From Burkholderia sp. WSM2232 (lineage in GTDB: Bacteria; Pseudomonadota; Gammaproteobacteria; Burkholderiales; Burkholderiaceae): a stretch of DNA of 64,000 nt. Below are positions 18,165 to 27,546 of the stretch, one piece after another. The stretch's first letter is position 1. Every line of letters starts with the position of its first letter. The stretch spans positions 1 to 64,000 of the forward strand of contig NZ_AWZV01000035.1 in assembly GCF_000472545.1 (NCBI RefSeq), in the 5' to 3' direction. The notes below the pieces were generated by a model. The model did not search any database, was not told the DNA's origin, and worked only from the letters and a program-made list of their open reading frames with translations. The position numbers and the translations under genes are program-made.

Positions 18165-19886
18165 CTAACGCGTGGTGGCCGTTTTCGACTTGTGAATGCG
18201 CTGTGCATGGACCGCGCGCTTGCCGCTGGAGGACGCCGGCGCCGCGGCCGCCTGCTGCGATGCCGGGGACGCCGGCGCCAGCGCGGCCCCGGGTGCAGCG
18301 GCTTGTGCGGCGGCCTGAGCGGCGGCATTGGCCATCGCCATCTGGGTGTCGAGCAGACTGGACATTGCGGCCTGCTGGTTTTGCATCATCTGTTCGACGC
18401 GATGCTGCTGTGCAGTCGTCTCGCGCGTCAGACGCATTAGAAGCACGGTTTGCGTGATGCCAATTGCGACGGTCATCAGCAGCGCGCCGACCACAATAGA
18501 CAGCATCCATTTCATGCGGCGCGAATGATCGGTGGCCGCGCGGCGCTGGTCGGCGATCACGCCGTACAACGCGTCGACGGTGTCCGCAAAGGCCGTCGCG
18601 CGCGCCCGGTCGAGTTCCGGCGCGGTTGGTGAGGCGGCTTCCGGGCGTCGCGCTTCGTGCGCTTTTGTGCGCACGCCTGCGGGTGCCGCCAACCCGGGCG
18701 CTTCTCGACCTCTTCCTGTTGATGCCGCTGGGCCGGGCGATTCTGTACCCCTTGCTCCCGAAGCCGCTGGGCCGGGCACTCCTGTACCCCTTGCTGCCGA
18801 TGCCGCTGGGCCGGGCGCTCCTATAACTCTTTCCGCCGATGCTGCCGAGCCGGGCGCTTCTGTGTCCACGCCCGTCGATGTCGCCGAGCCCGGCACTCCT
18901 ATAACTTTCCCCGCCGATGCTGCCGGGCCGGGCGCTCCTGTACCCACTCCTGCCGATGCCGCCGAGCCGGGCACTCCTATAACTCTTTCCGCCGATGCCG
19001 CCGAGGCGGGCGCTTCCGAACCCACGCCTGCCGATGCGGCCGTGCCGGACGCTTCTGTGTCCGTCGCCGTGATCACCGCCGATGCCGCCGCCGGTCGCAC
19101 TTTCGCATCGGTCGTCGCCGAAGCAGCCACCTCGCGCGGCAACCTCCGTTCCGTGTCCAGCGTCACAGATTCACCCGGCAGGCCCGCGGCCGACGCTGGC
19201 ATCCGGTCAGTCCGGCTCATCCCACCGGCCGCCGCTTCGCCGCGCCCTTTCACGGGCACCGGCTGCACCGGCTGCACCGGCCTTGCGCCGTTGCGCGACC
19301 CAGTCGCTTCTGCCGCCTCGGCGGCGCTCCGGTCCGCGGCCTGACGCAGCGCGGTGATGCTACGCGCCACCGTGGCGGCCGCCATCGCGGGCGTGAGCGG
19401 CGCAGTCGCTGCGTGGCCCGCGTCAGCGATGCCTCCGGCCGACGGTTCGTGCGCCGCGGCCGCCGCCTCTGCCGGCAACGGCTCGATCTCCAGCCCGCTC
19501 AATTGCGCGTGGACCGCGGCCGGCTCATCGGTTCTTGCAGCGCGCGGCGAGCGGCGCCCGGTCCTTGCATCGAGCGATGCGGTGTCAGCAGCCGTATCCA
19601 GCGCGCCGACCGCCGCGAGCACCACATCGGGCAATTCGAAGCCGTGCAGCGTCCCTTGGCGGATGTCGATATTCATCGCTTCCAGCGTGGCGCGGGTGGG
19701 ATCGTCGGGGAACAGGTCGAGCGTGCTGTCGTCGCGCGAGACGTCGCTCAGTTGCGCGAGGCGTTGTGCAGAGCGCGCGGCGCGCGCCAGCTTCTTTTCG
19801 GTTTCGGTGGAGACGGTGGCCTGGCGACGCTTCTTCGAAGCGGCGCGCTCAGGCCCGGACTGCTTGGATACTGCGGAATCTGCCAT
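18165..19886 (-). CDS. Membrane-anchored repeat protein, function unknown
   Basis: A 573-residue protein with no named family. The N-terminal 100 residues are charged and look folded (ETEKKLARAARSAQRLAQL, STLDLFPDDPTRATLEAMNI). A long Ala/Pro/Gly-rich region contains ten tandem 13-residue repeats. Near the C-terminus is one membrane helix (WMLSIVVGALLMTVAIGITQ), then a coiled-coil-like segment (RETTAQQHRVEQMMQNQQ), an Ala-rich stretch and a basic end. The layout suggests a cytosolic head on a flexible stalk with one membrane crossing. ATG 19886 starts MADSAVSKQSG; ATGs at 19943 or 19964 are possible. Confidence 0.65.
   Translation of the reverse strand: MADSAVSKQSGPERAASKKRRQATVSTETEKKLARAARSAQRLAQLSDVSRDDSTLDLFPDDPTRATLEAMNIDIRQGTLHGFELPDVVLAAVGALDTAADTASLDARTGRRSPRAARTDEPAAVHAQLSGLEIEPLPAEAAAAAHEPSAGGIADAGHAATAPLTPAMAAATVARSITALRQAADRSAAEAAEATGSRNGARPVQPVQPVPVKGRGEAAAGGMSRTDRMPASAAGLPGESVTLDTERRLPREVAASATTDAKVRPAAASAVITATDTEASGTAASAGVGSEAPASAASAERVIGVPGSAASAGVGTGAPGPAASAGKVIGVPGSATSTGVDTEAPGSAASAERVIGAPGPAASAARGTGVPGPAASGARGTESPGPAASTGRGREAPGLAAPAGVRTKAHEARRPEAASPTAPELDRARATAFADTVDALYGVIADQRRAATDHSRRMKWMLSIVVGALLMTVAIGITQTVLLMRLTRETTAQQHRVEQMMQNQQAAMSSLLDTQMAMANAAAQAAAQAAAPGAALAPASPASQQAAAAPASSSGKRAVHAQRIHKSKTATTR
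18666..19055 (-). repeat. Ten tandem 39-bp coding repeats
   Basis: Inside the gene above, ten in-frame units of 39 bp encode 13-residue repeats of the form [GE]-x-P-G-x-A-A-S-A-x-x-x-x, for example GVPGSAASAGVGT and EAPGSAASAERVI. All units keep exactly 13 residues, so the array has grown or shrunk in whole units. Confidence 0.85.
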
Positions 19887-20015
19887 AGAGAAAAACGCGG
19901 TGGTCGCCGGGGAGCGGGCGCCGGCACCGCTCGTCAATGCCATTGGAATTTTTCGAGACCGCATTGTCGCATGGCGTCCACCGCCGCCGAAGCCATTCGC
20001 CGACGATTTTCCGTT

Positions 20016-20702
20016 TCAACCGGCCGCGTCGTCCTGCCGGAACTCCCTCACGCCCCGCAGTTGACGCAAGCGCGTGCAAATCGCCTCATATTCGACATTG
20101 GACACGCGATGCAGCGTGATCATCACCTCGTCGCATTCGGGCGTTTCGTCGTTCTGCTGCATCACGAACTGTTTGACGCGCGAGCTGGCCGCGCCCAGTT
20201 CGTCGTGCAGCGAGTGAAACGTCACGGCGCCGCGCTCCACTAGCATCGTCACCTGGCGCCGCTGCTTCACCGTAATGAAACGCCGCTCGAGCGGCTTGAT
20301 GCCCGCAAGGATGATCAGAATGATCACGGTCGCTGCGATCGACGCCGTATAAAGCCCGCCGCCGACCGCAAGCCCGATGGCCGCGACCGACCAGAGGCTC
20401 GCCGCCGTCGTCAGCCCGCGCACGATTTCGCCGCGCAGCAGAATTGAACCCGCGCCCAGAAAGCCGATGCCGGAGACAACCTGGGCCGCCATCCGCGAAG
20501 GGTCGAGCACGACGTGTTCGCCGCCGAGCACGTCGGCAAAGCCGTAGGCCGACACGATCATGATCAGCGCCGAGCCCACGCACACAAGCATGTGAGTGCG
20601 CAAGCCGGCCGCCCACGACAGCCGCTCGCGCTCGAAGCCTATGACGCTGCCGAGCGCGGCCGCAAACACCAGGCGGGAGATGAGTTCGAGATTACCCAGC
20701 AT
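20016..20702 (-). CDS. MgtC/SapB family membrane protein
   Basis: A 228-residue protein with four to five membrane helices in the first 140 residues. It shows the family landmarks IGFERERLSWAAGLRTHMLVCVGSALIM and GIGFLGAGSILLR...VRGLTTAASLWSVAAIGLAVGGG, then a soluble C-terminal ACT-like domain (QVTMLVERG ... VMITLHRVSNVEYEAI). MgtC proteins help bacteria cope with low magnesium or acid and modulate ATP synthase or phosphate balance in pathogens. Here the role is unknown. AAGGAGAGAACG precedes the ATG. Confidence 0.9.
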   Translation of the reverse strand: MLGNLELISRLVFAAALGSVIGFERERLSWAAGLRTHMLVCVGSALIMIVSAYGFADVLGGEHVVLDPSRMAAQVVSGIGFLGAGSILLRGEIVRGLTTAASLWSVAAIGLAVGGGLYTASIAATVIILIILAGIKPLERRFITVKQRRQVTMLVERGAVTFHSLHDELGAASSRVKQFVMQQNDETPECDEVMITLHRVSNVEYEAICTRLRQLRGVREFRQDDAAG

Positions 20703-20909
20703 CGTTCTCTCCTTGTTGAAATTTTTGCAGCGTTTTCCTCACTCATTTCGGGCGCCGGCACGCATCCGTTTGCATTATGCTAAGCCGCGTGCTGTCGCTG
20801 CTGCGGCCGGTTCGCCAGGTGGCATACCTGTGTGCGCCGCCGCGCCCGCACGGCCGCCGGAATCAGGCCCGCTCACGGGCGCTGCGAATCAACGCGTTTG
20901 AATTTGACT

Positions 20910-22016
20910 ATGCCCAGCCCGAACCTTGACGCCGCCTCGACGATCGCGCTCGCCGCCGCACTGCGCGATCACTTTAACGGCGTGATCCTGCCCATGTGGC
21001 GCAACGCGGGCTTTAACACCGCGCTCAGCTTGCCATATGAGGCACTCGGTGAAGATCATCGTCCCGCGCCGGTCCAGCGTTACCGGGCTATGGCGTGCGC
21101 GCGTCAACTGTTCGTGTTCTCGCAGGCCGGCGACGCCGCCCATGCGCAGGTTCTGTTCGACTCGCTCACGCACACGTTTCAGGACCCACAACACGGCGGT
21201 TGGTTCTATAGCGTGGACGAGCACGGCGCCCCGCTCGACACCGTCAAGGACCTGTACACGCATGCGTTCGTCGTGTTCGCATGTGCCGAATATGGCCGGC
21301 GCTCCGGCAACCGGGACGCGCTCGAGATCGTGCATCGCACGTCAGCGCTCATTCAAACGCGCTTTGCCGCCCCCGGCGATCTCTTCAACGCCGCGCTCAG
21401 CACGGACTTCGCAGAAGTGACCGGCACGCCCATCCAGAACCCGTTGATGCATCTGACGGAAGCATGGCTCGCCGCCCGCCAGGCCACGCGCGACAACGCT
21501 TTCGACGCCGCGCTGCGGCGCCTCGCCGGTGCGGTCGCTGGCCACTTCGTGCATGCGCCTTCGGGTTGCATCGCCGAATTGCCGGTCGGCACGGCAGACA
21601 ATCGCCTGGAACCCGGGCATCAGTTCGAGTGGTTCTGGCTGGTCAAGCAGGCGGGCGGGCTGTTCGAGGGCTCGGGTCTGGCGGAAAGCCTCGCGCGCGG
21701 GTTCGAGTTTGCGCAGCGCTTCGGCGTGGACCAGCAAACCGGCGGCGTGGTCGCGTCACTCGAAGAAGACGGAAGCATCAAAGACCCGATTCAGCGCATC
21801 TGGGCACAAACTGAATATCTGCGCGCGCTCGCGAGCCACGACGAAGCGGCCGTGCGCGCGGTCTTGCCACGGCAAATGGAACTGTTCCGGCAGCGCTTTC
21901 TGCGGCCGCAAGGCTGGTTCGAATGCAAAACGGCGAGCGGCGAGGTCGCGCGCGCCGATATGCCGTCGACCACGCCTTATCACCTCGCCACGGCTTTTGA
22001 AGCCTTGCCTGCCTGA
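20910..22016 (+). CDS. AGE-family sugar epimerase/isomerase
   Basis: A 368-residue (alpha/alpha)6-barrel protein of the N-acylglucosamine 2-epimerase/mannose isomerase family. Typical parts are HFNGVILPMWRNAGF, RYRAMACARQLFVFSQA, GGWFYSVDEHGAPLDTVKDLYTHAF (catalytic His region), NPLMHLTEAWLAA and EPGHQFEWFWLV, where the second catalytic His of the family lies. It should interconvert a keto and aldo sugar such as mannose and fructose; the exact substrate is not readable. ATG 20910 gives the natural start MPSPNLDAAS. It stands alone. Confidence 0.85.
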   Translation: MPSPNLDAASTIALAAALRDHFNGVILPMWRNAGFNTALSLPYEALGEDHRPAPVQRYRAMACARQLFVFSQAGDAAHAQVLFDSLTHTFQDPQHGGWFYSVDEHGAPLDTVKDLYTHAFVVFACAEYGRRSGNRDALEIVHRTSALIQTRFAAPGDLFNAALSTDFAEVTGTPIQNPLMHLTEAWLAARQATRDNAFDAALRRLAGAVAGHFVHAPSGCIAELPVGTADNRLEPGHQFEWFWLVKQAGGLFEGSGLAESLARGFEFAQRFGVDQQTGGVVASLEEDGSIKDPIQRIWAQTEYLRALASHDEAAVRAVLPRQMELFRQRFLRPQGWFECKTASGEVARADMPSTTPYHLATAFEALPA

Positions 22017-22254
22017 AGCGGGCAAGGCCGGCGCTGAAGGCGCGCGGCATTTTTATGCCAAATGGTTAACCCTGGCATTAAAAGCGGGTTTTTTCACGCT
22101 TGCCAGGACAAAAAAACACCGAAGCCGGGGAATACCCGAATACGGCTTGATTGGCGTCCGTCATAAAGACGTGATACAACTCGTACTTCGCGCTCGATCT
22201 CGGGTTGAGAAACAGCGGGTGCGAATGCAATACACAACATTTACTGGATCAAAA

Positions 22255-22458
22255 ATGGCAACAGGTACTGTGAAGTGGTTTAACGATGCAAAGGGCTTTG
22301 GCTTCATCACGCCGGACGACGGCGGCGAAGACCTCTTTGCACACTTTTCGGAAGTTCAAGGCAGCGGCTTCAAGTCCCTGCAGGAAAACCAAAAGGTGTC
22401 GTTCGAAGTGAAGCAAGGCCCGAAGGGCAAGCAAGCTGCGAACATCACGCCGGCCTAA
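22255..22458 (+). CDS. cspA: Cold-shock protein, CspA family
   Basis: A 67-residue OB-fold RNA/ssDNA chaperone. It starts MATGTVKWFNDAKGFGFI with the RNP1 (KGFGFI) and RNP2 (DLFAHFSEV) motifs and ends AANITPA. Full family length. The gene has about 240 bp of non-coding leader, which in cspA genes often carries temperature-sensitive structure; I did not identify a cold box. An in-frame ATG ten codons upstream (22225) is less likely because MATGTVKWF is the conserved start. A strong terminator follows. Confidence 0.95.
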   Translation: MATGTVKWFNDAKGFGFITPDDGGEDLFAHFSEVQGSGFKSLQENQKVSFEVKQGPKGKQAANITPA

Positions 22459-22518
22459 GTACCCACGGTACGACGAGGTAGGCTGACGCAAGCCTGAGCG
22501 CTCGCGTCCAATACAAAA

Positions 22519-22550
22519 ATGGCCCGCTTTTGCGGGCCATTTTCTTTTTC
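22519..22550. terminator. Bidirectional terminator between the cold-shock and chemoreceptor genes
   Basis: ATGGCCCGC (22519-22527), loop TTTT, GCGGGCCAT (22532-22540), then TTTTCTTTTT. The A-run before the stem (22515-22519) gives a T-tract on the minus strand too, so it can end both convergent genes. Confidence 0.92.
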
Positions 22551-22579
22551 CCGCTGCCTGATTTTTGAGCGCAGACAAT

Positions 22580-24202
22580 TTAAATCGCGCGCATCCGCGA
22601 CAACGCAAATTGCGCAGATCTGGGCGGGTTTTCATCGAACTGTTGTGTGCGCAACACAGACTCCGAAATTTCGAAGACGGAAACCGCCTCCTTCAATTGC
22701 TGCGTCTGTTGATGCAGCGAAGCCGCCGCTGCTGCCGCTTCCTCAACGAGCGCCGCGTTTTGCTGCGTCATCTCGTCCATCTGCACCACGGCCTGGTTGA
22801 CCTGCTCGATGCCGGTACTCTGCTCGAGCGACGAGGCGCTGATCTCCGCCATCATCTGCGTGACGCGCGAAATGGACGCGGACACGTTGCTCATTGCCTC
22901 GCCTGCGTGCTCGACCAGCGCCGAACCACCCTGAATCTCTGCAACCGACTCGCTGATCAGCGTCTTGATTTCCTTCGCCGACTGCGCGCTGCGCTGCGCC
23001 AAACCGCGCACTTCGCCGGCCACGACCGCAAAACCGCGACCCTGCTCGCCCGCACGCGCCGCCTCCACGGCCGCATTCAGCGCGAGGATGTTGGTCTGGA
23101 ACGCGATACCGTCGATCACCGAAATGATCTCCGCGATCTTGTCCGAACTCTGCGCAATGCCGCGCATCTTGTCGACCACCTTATCCACCACTTCGCTGCC
23201 GCGCGACGTCGCTTCGAGCGCGGTCTCGGCGAGTGCATTGGCCTCGCGCGCGTGGTCGGCATTCTGACGCACCGTGGCGGTGAGTTCCTCCATGCTGGAT
23301 GCTGTTTCTTCAAGCGATGCCGCCTGATTCTCCGTCCGCGCGGAAAGATCGGCGTTGCCTGTTGCGATTTCATCGGCGCCCAGATGAATCGAGTCGGCGG
23401 ATTCGCGCACGGTCTGCACCGTGCGGGCGACACTGGCCTGCATCTTCGCGAGGCCCGAGAAAAGCCGGCCGATTTCGTTGGTGCCGCGCGCGGCGATAGG
23501 CTGATCGAGACGCCCTTGCGCAATGCGCTCGAAGTGGCGGCCGACCTCTTCCAGCGGCGCGACCACACCGCGGCGCAAGGCAAGATGAACCGCAAAGGTC
23601 CCGCCGACAAGCGCCACCAGAATCGCAATGCTGACGACGCGGAACGCCGCCATCCGGGTGTCGATCGAGTCCAGCGACGCGCGGCTCGCCGCGCTGCCGA
23701 ACTGCGTGAAGTTGTGCAGCTCGCTCAGATAAGCGTCCTGGAACGACTGCGTCGGCTGGTCGAGAAACGCCTGGATATTGTTCGCGTCGAGAAACTGGGC
23801 CAGCTCGGTAAGCGCGCCGTGCAGCTTTTTGTAGCGCTCGCCGAGCGCCGCCGCGCGGGCGCTGTTCTCGTCGCTGGTTTTCGGTACGTTCGCGAAGGCG
23901 TTGAACGACTGGTCGGCGGCCGCGAGCTGCTCGCGGGCATGCTGGACGATGTCGGTCGGCTCGGCGCCGCCGCGCACCATACGCGTACCGGCGCGCGACA
24001 GGTTGATGCGCGCGTCCATCAGATGCTGCGTGGTTTCGTTGACCGCGTTCACCTGCTTGAGCGCTATGTTCGAAAGATCGCCAACGTCGTCATGGGTGCG
24101 CGTCAACGACCAGAACCCCAACCCCACCGTGACAAGCTGAAAAATGCAGAACGCGGCCAGAACACACAACAGGCCGGATGCGACCTTTATCTTGCTGAAC
24201 AT
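22580..24202 (-). CDS. Methyl-accepting chemotaxis protein (Tar-type four-helix sensor)
   Basis: A 540-residue chemoreceptor. TM1 is near residues 9-30, followed by a periplasmic helical bundle of about 150 residues (LMDARINLSRAGTRMV is typical of the Tar-like domain). TM2 is near 190-212 (VVSIAILVALVGGTFAVHLAL), then HAMP and the signalling hairpin GIAFQTNILALNAAVEAARAGEQGRGFAVVAGEVR. The ATG at 24202 with AGGTG 7 bp upstream is preferred over an in-frame GTG at 24211. The ligand is unknown. There is no C-terminal CheR-docking pentapeptide of the NWETF type. Confidence 0.93.
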   Translation of the reverse strand: MFSKIKVASGLLCVLAAFCIFQLVTVGLGFWSLTRTHDDVGDLSNIALKQVNAVNETTQHLMDARINLSRAGTRMVRGGAEPTDIVQHAREQLAAADQSFNAFANVPKTSDENSARAAALGERYKKLHGALTELAQFLDANNIQAFLDQPTQSFQDAYLSELHNFTQFGSAASRASLDSIDTRMAAFRVVSIAILVALVGGTFAVHLALRRGVVAPLEEVGRHFERIAQGRLDQPIAARGTNEIGRLFSGLAKMQASVARTVQTVRESADSIHLGADEIATGNADLSARTENQAASLEETASSMEELTATVRQNADHAREANALAETALEATSRGSEVVDKVVDKMRGIAQSSDKIAEIISVIDGIAFQTNILALNAAVEAARAGEQGRGFAVVAGEVRGLAQRSAQSAKEIKTLISESVAEIQGGSALVEHAGEAMSNVSASISRVTQMMAEISASSLEQSTGIEQVNQAVVQMDEMTQQNAALVEEAAAAAASLHQQTQQLKEAVSVFEISESVLRTQQFDENPPRSAQFALSRMRAI

Positions 24203-24482
24203 CGTGAACACCTGAATGCAAAGAATTACGGAAGCTACGTCAGGGTTAACGGCAGCACGCCTGCTTGCTGAAGGTCAAATTCGTCAAAGTTCGCCTTACG
24301 TTGCGTTTACGTTGCACTTACGTCGGCCAACGTCTGAAATTTCGTCATTCGTCCCGGCAACGCCGCGCAGATATTTCCGATTCACCTTGACGGCGTGCGT
24401 GGGCGCTTCCTAGAGTGGGTAGGGACCGACGCGCGCAAGCTCGCGCGCGCTGCCACCGCGGGCCTTCCTCGAAGGAATCACA

Positions 24483-24917
24483 ATGACTGATCTACTCGAC
24501 CGGGCGCGCGGCGCATTGCACGCTCAGCCGTTCAGCATGCTGCTAGGCGCCGAGCTGATGTACACCGGCACCGGCGAACTCGCGCTGAGCCTGCCGATTC
24601 GCGACGAACTGAGGCAGCAGCACGGCTTCGTGCACGGCGGCGTGATCAGCTATCTGGCCGACAACGCGCTGACCTTTGCCGGCGCGCTCTCGCTCGGGCC
24701 GAAGGTTGTGACGGGGGAATACAAGATCAACTACCTGCGGCCGGCGGTGAACGGCACGCTGATCGCACGGGCGGAGGTGGTGTATGCAGGCCGCCACCAG
24801 GCGACCTGCCAGTGCAATATCTTCGTGATGGACGGCAACCGCGAGAAACTGGTCGCGGTGGCGCAAGGCACCGTCAACCGGATCGGCGAGAACGGCGAGC
24901 AGGAACCGGCCAGTTGA
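24483..24917 (+). CDS. PaaI-type hotdog thioesterase
   Basis: A 144-residue single hotdog domain with QQHGFVHGGVISYLADNALTFAG, the helix and active-site segment of PaaI-like acyl-CoA thioesterases, followed by VVTGEYKINYLRPAVNG. It hydrolyses an acyl- or aryl-CoA; the substrate is unknown. AAGGA lies 7 bp before the ATG. It ends 69 bp before the convergent sugar operon and is not part of it. Confidence 0.88.
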   Translation: MTDLLDRARGALHAQPFSMLLGAELMYTGTGELALSLPIRDELRQQHGFVHGGVISYLADNALTFAGALSLGPKVVTGEYKINYLRPAVNGTLIARAEVVYAGRHQATCQCNIFVMDGNREKLVAVAQGTVNRIGENGEQEPAS

Positions 24918-24986
24918 CGGAAATTGCCGCGCGTGGGCACTCCTACGGCCTGAAGCACGAGCGCCTGCGCGCCGCCAAAGAACGGC

Positions 24987-25835
24987 TTACTCGGCCGCGT
25001 AGGTTTTCTGCGTTTGCTCGCCGAGACCCTCGATGCCCAGGCGAATGGTCTGCCCTGGCTTCAGATACACCGGATTCGGCTTCACACCCATGCCCACGCC
25101 AGGCGGCGTGCCGGTGGAAATGACATCGCCCGGTTGCAGGCTCATGCACTGCGACACATACGAAACCAGCTTGGCGACGCCGAACACCATCGTCTTCGTA
25201 TTGCCGTTCTGGTAGCGGTGACCGTCCACTTCGAGCCACAGGCTCAGATTCTGCGGATCGGCGACTTCGTCGCGCGTAACCATCCACGGGCCGATGGGAC
25301 CGAAGGTGTCGAAGCCCTTGCCTTTGTCCCACGTGCCGCCGCGTTCGATCTGCCATTCGCGCTCCGACACGTCGTTGATCACGCAATAGCCGGCTACGTA
25401 ATCGAGCGCGTTCGCCTCGTCGACGTACTTGGCAGGCTTGCCGATCACGACGCCGAGTTCAACTTCCCAATCGGTCTTCTTCGAGCCGCGCGGAATTTCC
25501 ACGTCGTCGTTGGGACCGGAAATCGCGCTCGTCCACTTGTTGAAGATCACCGGTTCGGCGGGCACGGGCAGATTCGATTCGGCTGCGTGGTCCGCGTAGT
25601 TCAGGCCGATGCAGATGAACTTGCCGATCTTGCCCACGCACGGGCCCATACGCGGATTGCCTTCCACGACCGGCAGCGTTGCCGGGTCGAGCGCGCGCAG
25701 CTTGGCGAGGCCCGCGTCGGTCAACGCCGCGCCGTCGATGTCGGCAACCACGCCTGACAGGTCGCGAATCTTGCCTTGCGCGTCGAGCAAGCCTGGCTTT
25801 TCCTGGCCTTTCGGCCCGTAACGAAGCAGTTTCAT
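24987..25835 (-). CDS. FAH-family hydrolase, probable 2,4-diketo-3-deoxy-L-fuconate hydrolase
   Basis: A 282-residue fumarylacetoacetate-hydrolase-fold enzyme. It shows GKIGKFICIGLNYADHAAE, the metal-binding DWEVELGVVIGK segment (acidic ligands), YVDEANALDYVAGYCVINDVSERE and GDVISTGTPPGVGMG. In the nonphosphorylative L-fucose and L-rhamnose pathways this family cleaves the 2,4-diketo-3-deoxy acid to pyruvate and L-lactate. It is the last gene of the nine-gene operon, so it completes the pathway encoded upstream. AGAGGAAAG precedes the ATG. The substrate assignment rests on the neighbours. Confidence 0.82.
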   Translation of the reverse strand: MKLLRYGPKGQEKPGLLDAQGKIRDLSGVVADIDGAALTDAGLAKLRALDPATLPVVEGNPRMGPCVGKIGKFICIGLNYADHAAESNLPVPAEPVIFNKWTSAISGPNDDVEIPRGSKKTDWEVELGVVIGKPAKYVDEANALDYVAGYCVINDVSEREWQIERGGTWDKGKGFDTFGPIGPWMVTRDEVADPQNLSLWLEVDGHRYQNGNTKTMVFGVAKLVSYVSQCMSLQPGDVISTGTPPGVGMGVKPNPVYLKPGQTIRLGIEGLGEQTQKTYAAE

Positions 25836-25908
25836 CGTTGCACTTTCCTCTGGGTTTCAGTGGTGTTCGGTTAATACATCAGCGTGCGCACTCATGCGGC
25901 CGCATTTT

Positions 25909-26652
25909 TCAGTTCGACCAGCCGCCGTCGATCACATGTGCGTAACCCGTCGTGAACGACGACTCGTCCGACGCGAGATACAGCGCAAGCGCGGCAATCT
26001 CTTCCGGTTTGCCGATGCGGCCCATCGGCTGGCGCGCGACAAACGCCGCCTGCACCGCTTCGAGCGACGCGCCTTGCGCCGCGGCCTGCTGCGCGATCCG
26101 CTGCTCAAGCGACGGCGACGACACCGTGCCGGGGCAGATCGCATTACAGCGTATACCACGCGTGATGAAATCCGCGGCGACCGACTTGGTGAGCCCGATC
26201 ACCGCCGCTTTCGAAGCGCTATACGCGAAGCGGTTGGGCACGCCCTTCACGCTCGAAGCCGCCGACGACATATTGATGATCGATCCGCCGCCGCGCTCGA
26301 GCATGGCGGGCAGGAACGCGCGGATCATCCGGTACATTGCCTTCACGTTCAGGTCGAACGCGAAGTCCCAGTCTTCCTCGCTGCACTCGAGAATCGAGCC
26401 TGCATGGACGAAGCCCGCGCAGTTGAACAGCACGTCGATGGTGCCCACTTCGGCGGCCAGTGCCTTGATCGCGTCGCCGTCGAGCACGTCGAGCTTGCGT
26501 GCCTCGACCGGCTTGCCGGCGAGCCCCTCGATGCGGATGTCGGTTGCAATCACGCGTGCGCCTTCGCGGGCGAACGCTTCGGCGGTCGCAAGGCCGATAC
26601 CTTGTCCCGCCGCGGTGATCAATGCTGTCTTGCCGGCCAGTCTTTGTGTCAT
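25909..26652 (-). CDS. SDR dehydrogenase, probable 2-keto-3-deoxy-L-fuconate 4-dehydrogenase
   Basis: A 247-residue classical short-chain dehydrogenase. The cofactor motif AAGQGIG is followed by acidic D in IATDIRIEGL (NAD preference), FNCAGFVHAG, the catalytic Ser in NMSSAASSVKG and YSASK. It resembles the DHRS6/2-keto-3-deoxy-L-fuconate dehydrogenase branch, including the NRFAYSASKAAVIGLTKSVA stretch. It would oxidise C4 of 2-keto-3-deoxy-L-fuconate to give the diketo acid for the FAH hydrolase 73 bp downstream. Confidence 0.82.
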   Translation of the reverse strand: MTQRLAGKTALITAAGQGIGLATAEAFAREGARVIATDIRIEGLAGKPVEARKLDVLDGDAIKALAAEVGTIDVLFNCAGFVHAGSILECSEEDWDFAFDLNVKAMYRMIRAFLPAMLERGGGSIINMSSAASSVKGVPNRFAYSASKAAVIGLTKSVAADFITRGIRCNAICPGTVSSPSLEQRIAQQAAAQGASLEAVQAAFVARQPMGRIGKPEEIAALALYLASDESSFTTGYAHVIDGGWSN

Positions 26653-26708
26653 CTACGACTCCAGTTGAGTGGGCTTAAGCTGTGTTCGCGACGCTTTTGC
26701 TCGCGACG

Positions 26709-27539
26709 TCACAGTCGATAAAACGCAGCGGCGTTGCCGCCGAAAACCGCTTCGCGCTCGCCCTCGCCGAGCGACGCAAGCAGCGTGTTCGCCACCGAAT
26801 GCCACAGCAGATAATCGCCGTTCAGTTCGAGCACCGGCCAGTCGCTGCCCCACATGAGCCGCGCCGGGCCGAAGGTGGCCAGCAGATGCTCGACGTAGGG
26901 CCGCAGCGTTTCCTCGGTCCAGCCCGGCGAAGCCTCGGTCGCGAGGCCCGACAGCTTGCAATGCACGTGCGGCAACTGGGCGAGCCGCGCAATCGCATCG
27001 GCCCAGCTTTGCCAGCCGGCCTGACCGTAACGGATAGGCGGCTTCGCGCCGTGATCCACCACGATGCGCAGCGCCGGGAAGCGGCGCGCGAACGTCTCCA
27101 CGTGTTCGACGTGCCGCGCGTAGATCAGCGCGTCGAACGCGAGGTCGTGGGCGATCAGCGCTTCAACGGCCGGCGCGAGATCCGGATTGGCGATCCAGGT
27201 ATCGTCGGGCAGGTCTTGCAGCATGGGCCGCACGCCCTTGAACTTCGGCTCGTGGGCGAGCGCGCCGATCAGGGCCGGCGCGGTTGGCAACAGCAGCGGC
27301 ACCCAGCCGACCACGCCGGCAATAGACGGCTCGTCGCGCGCAATGTCGAGCAGATAACGCGTTTCGTCGATGGTCGGGGCCGCCTGCACGACCACCGTTT
27401 TCCCGATGCCCGCTCGCTCCCGCAACGGTTTGAGGTCGGCCGGCCCGAACGGCCTGTACAGAATCTCCAGCTCCGGCGTGAGCCACCCGTAATCGCCGCG
27501 GGTTGGGTCCCAGTAGTGCTGGTGAGCGTCGATATGCAT
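26709..27539 (-). CDS. Amidohydrolase-superfamily lactonase, probable L-fucono-lactonase
   Basis: A 276-residue COG3618 amidohydrolase. It begins MHIDAHQHYWDP, the HxH metal motif, and contains GVRPMLQDLPDDTW, RIVVDHGAKPP, HVHCKLSGLATEAS and RLMWGSDWPV, where the late Asp is the catalytic residue of the family. Members near an aldose dehydrogenase hydrolyse sugar lactones such as L-fucono-1,5-lactone. The ATG at 27539 is 7 bp after the aldo/keto reductase stop codon, so the two are translated together. A much longer in-frame extension overlaps that gene and is discarded. Confidence 0.85.
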   Translation of the reverse strand: MHIDAHQHYWDPTRGDYGWLTPELEILYRPFGPADLKPLRERAGIGKTVVVQAAPTIDETRYLLDIARDEPSIAGVVGWVPLLLPTAPALIGALAHEPKFKGVRPMLQDLPDDTWIANPDLAPAVEALIAHDLAFDALIYARHVEHVETFARRFPALRIVVDHGAKPPIRYGQAGWQSWADAIARLAQLPHVHCKLSGLATEASPGWTEETLRPYVEHLLATFGPARLMWGSDWPVLELNGDYLLWHSVANTLLASLGEGEREAVFGGNAAAFYRL

Positions 27540-27546
27540 CGTCAGA

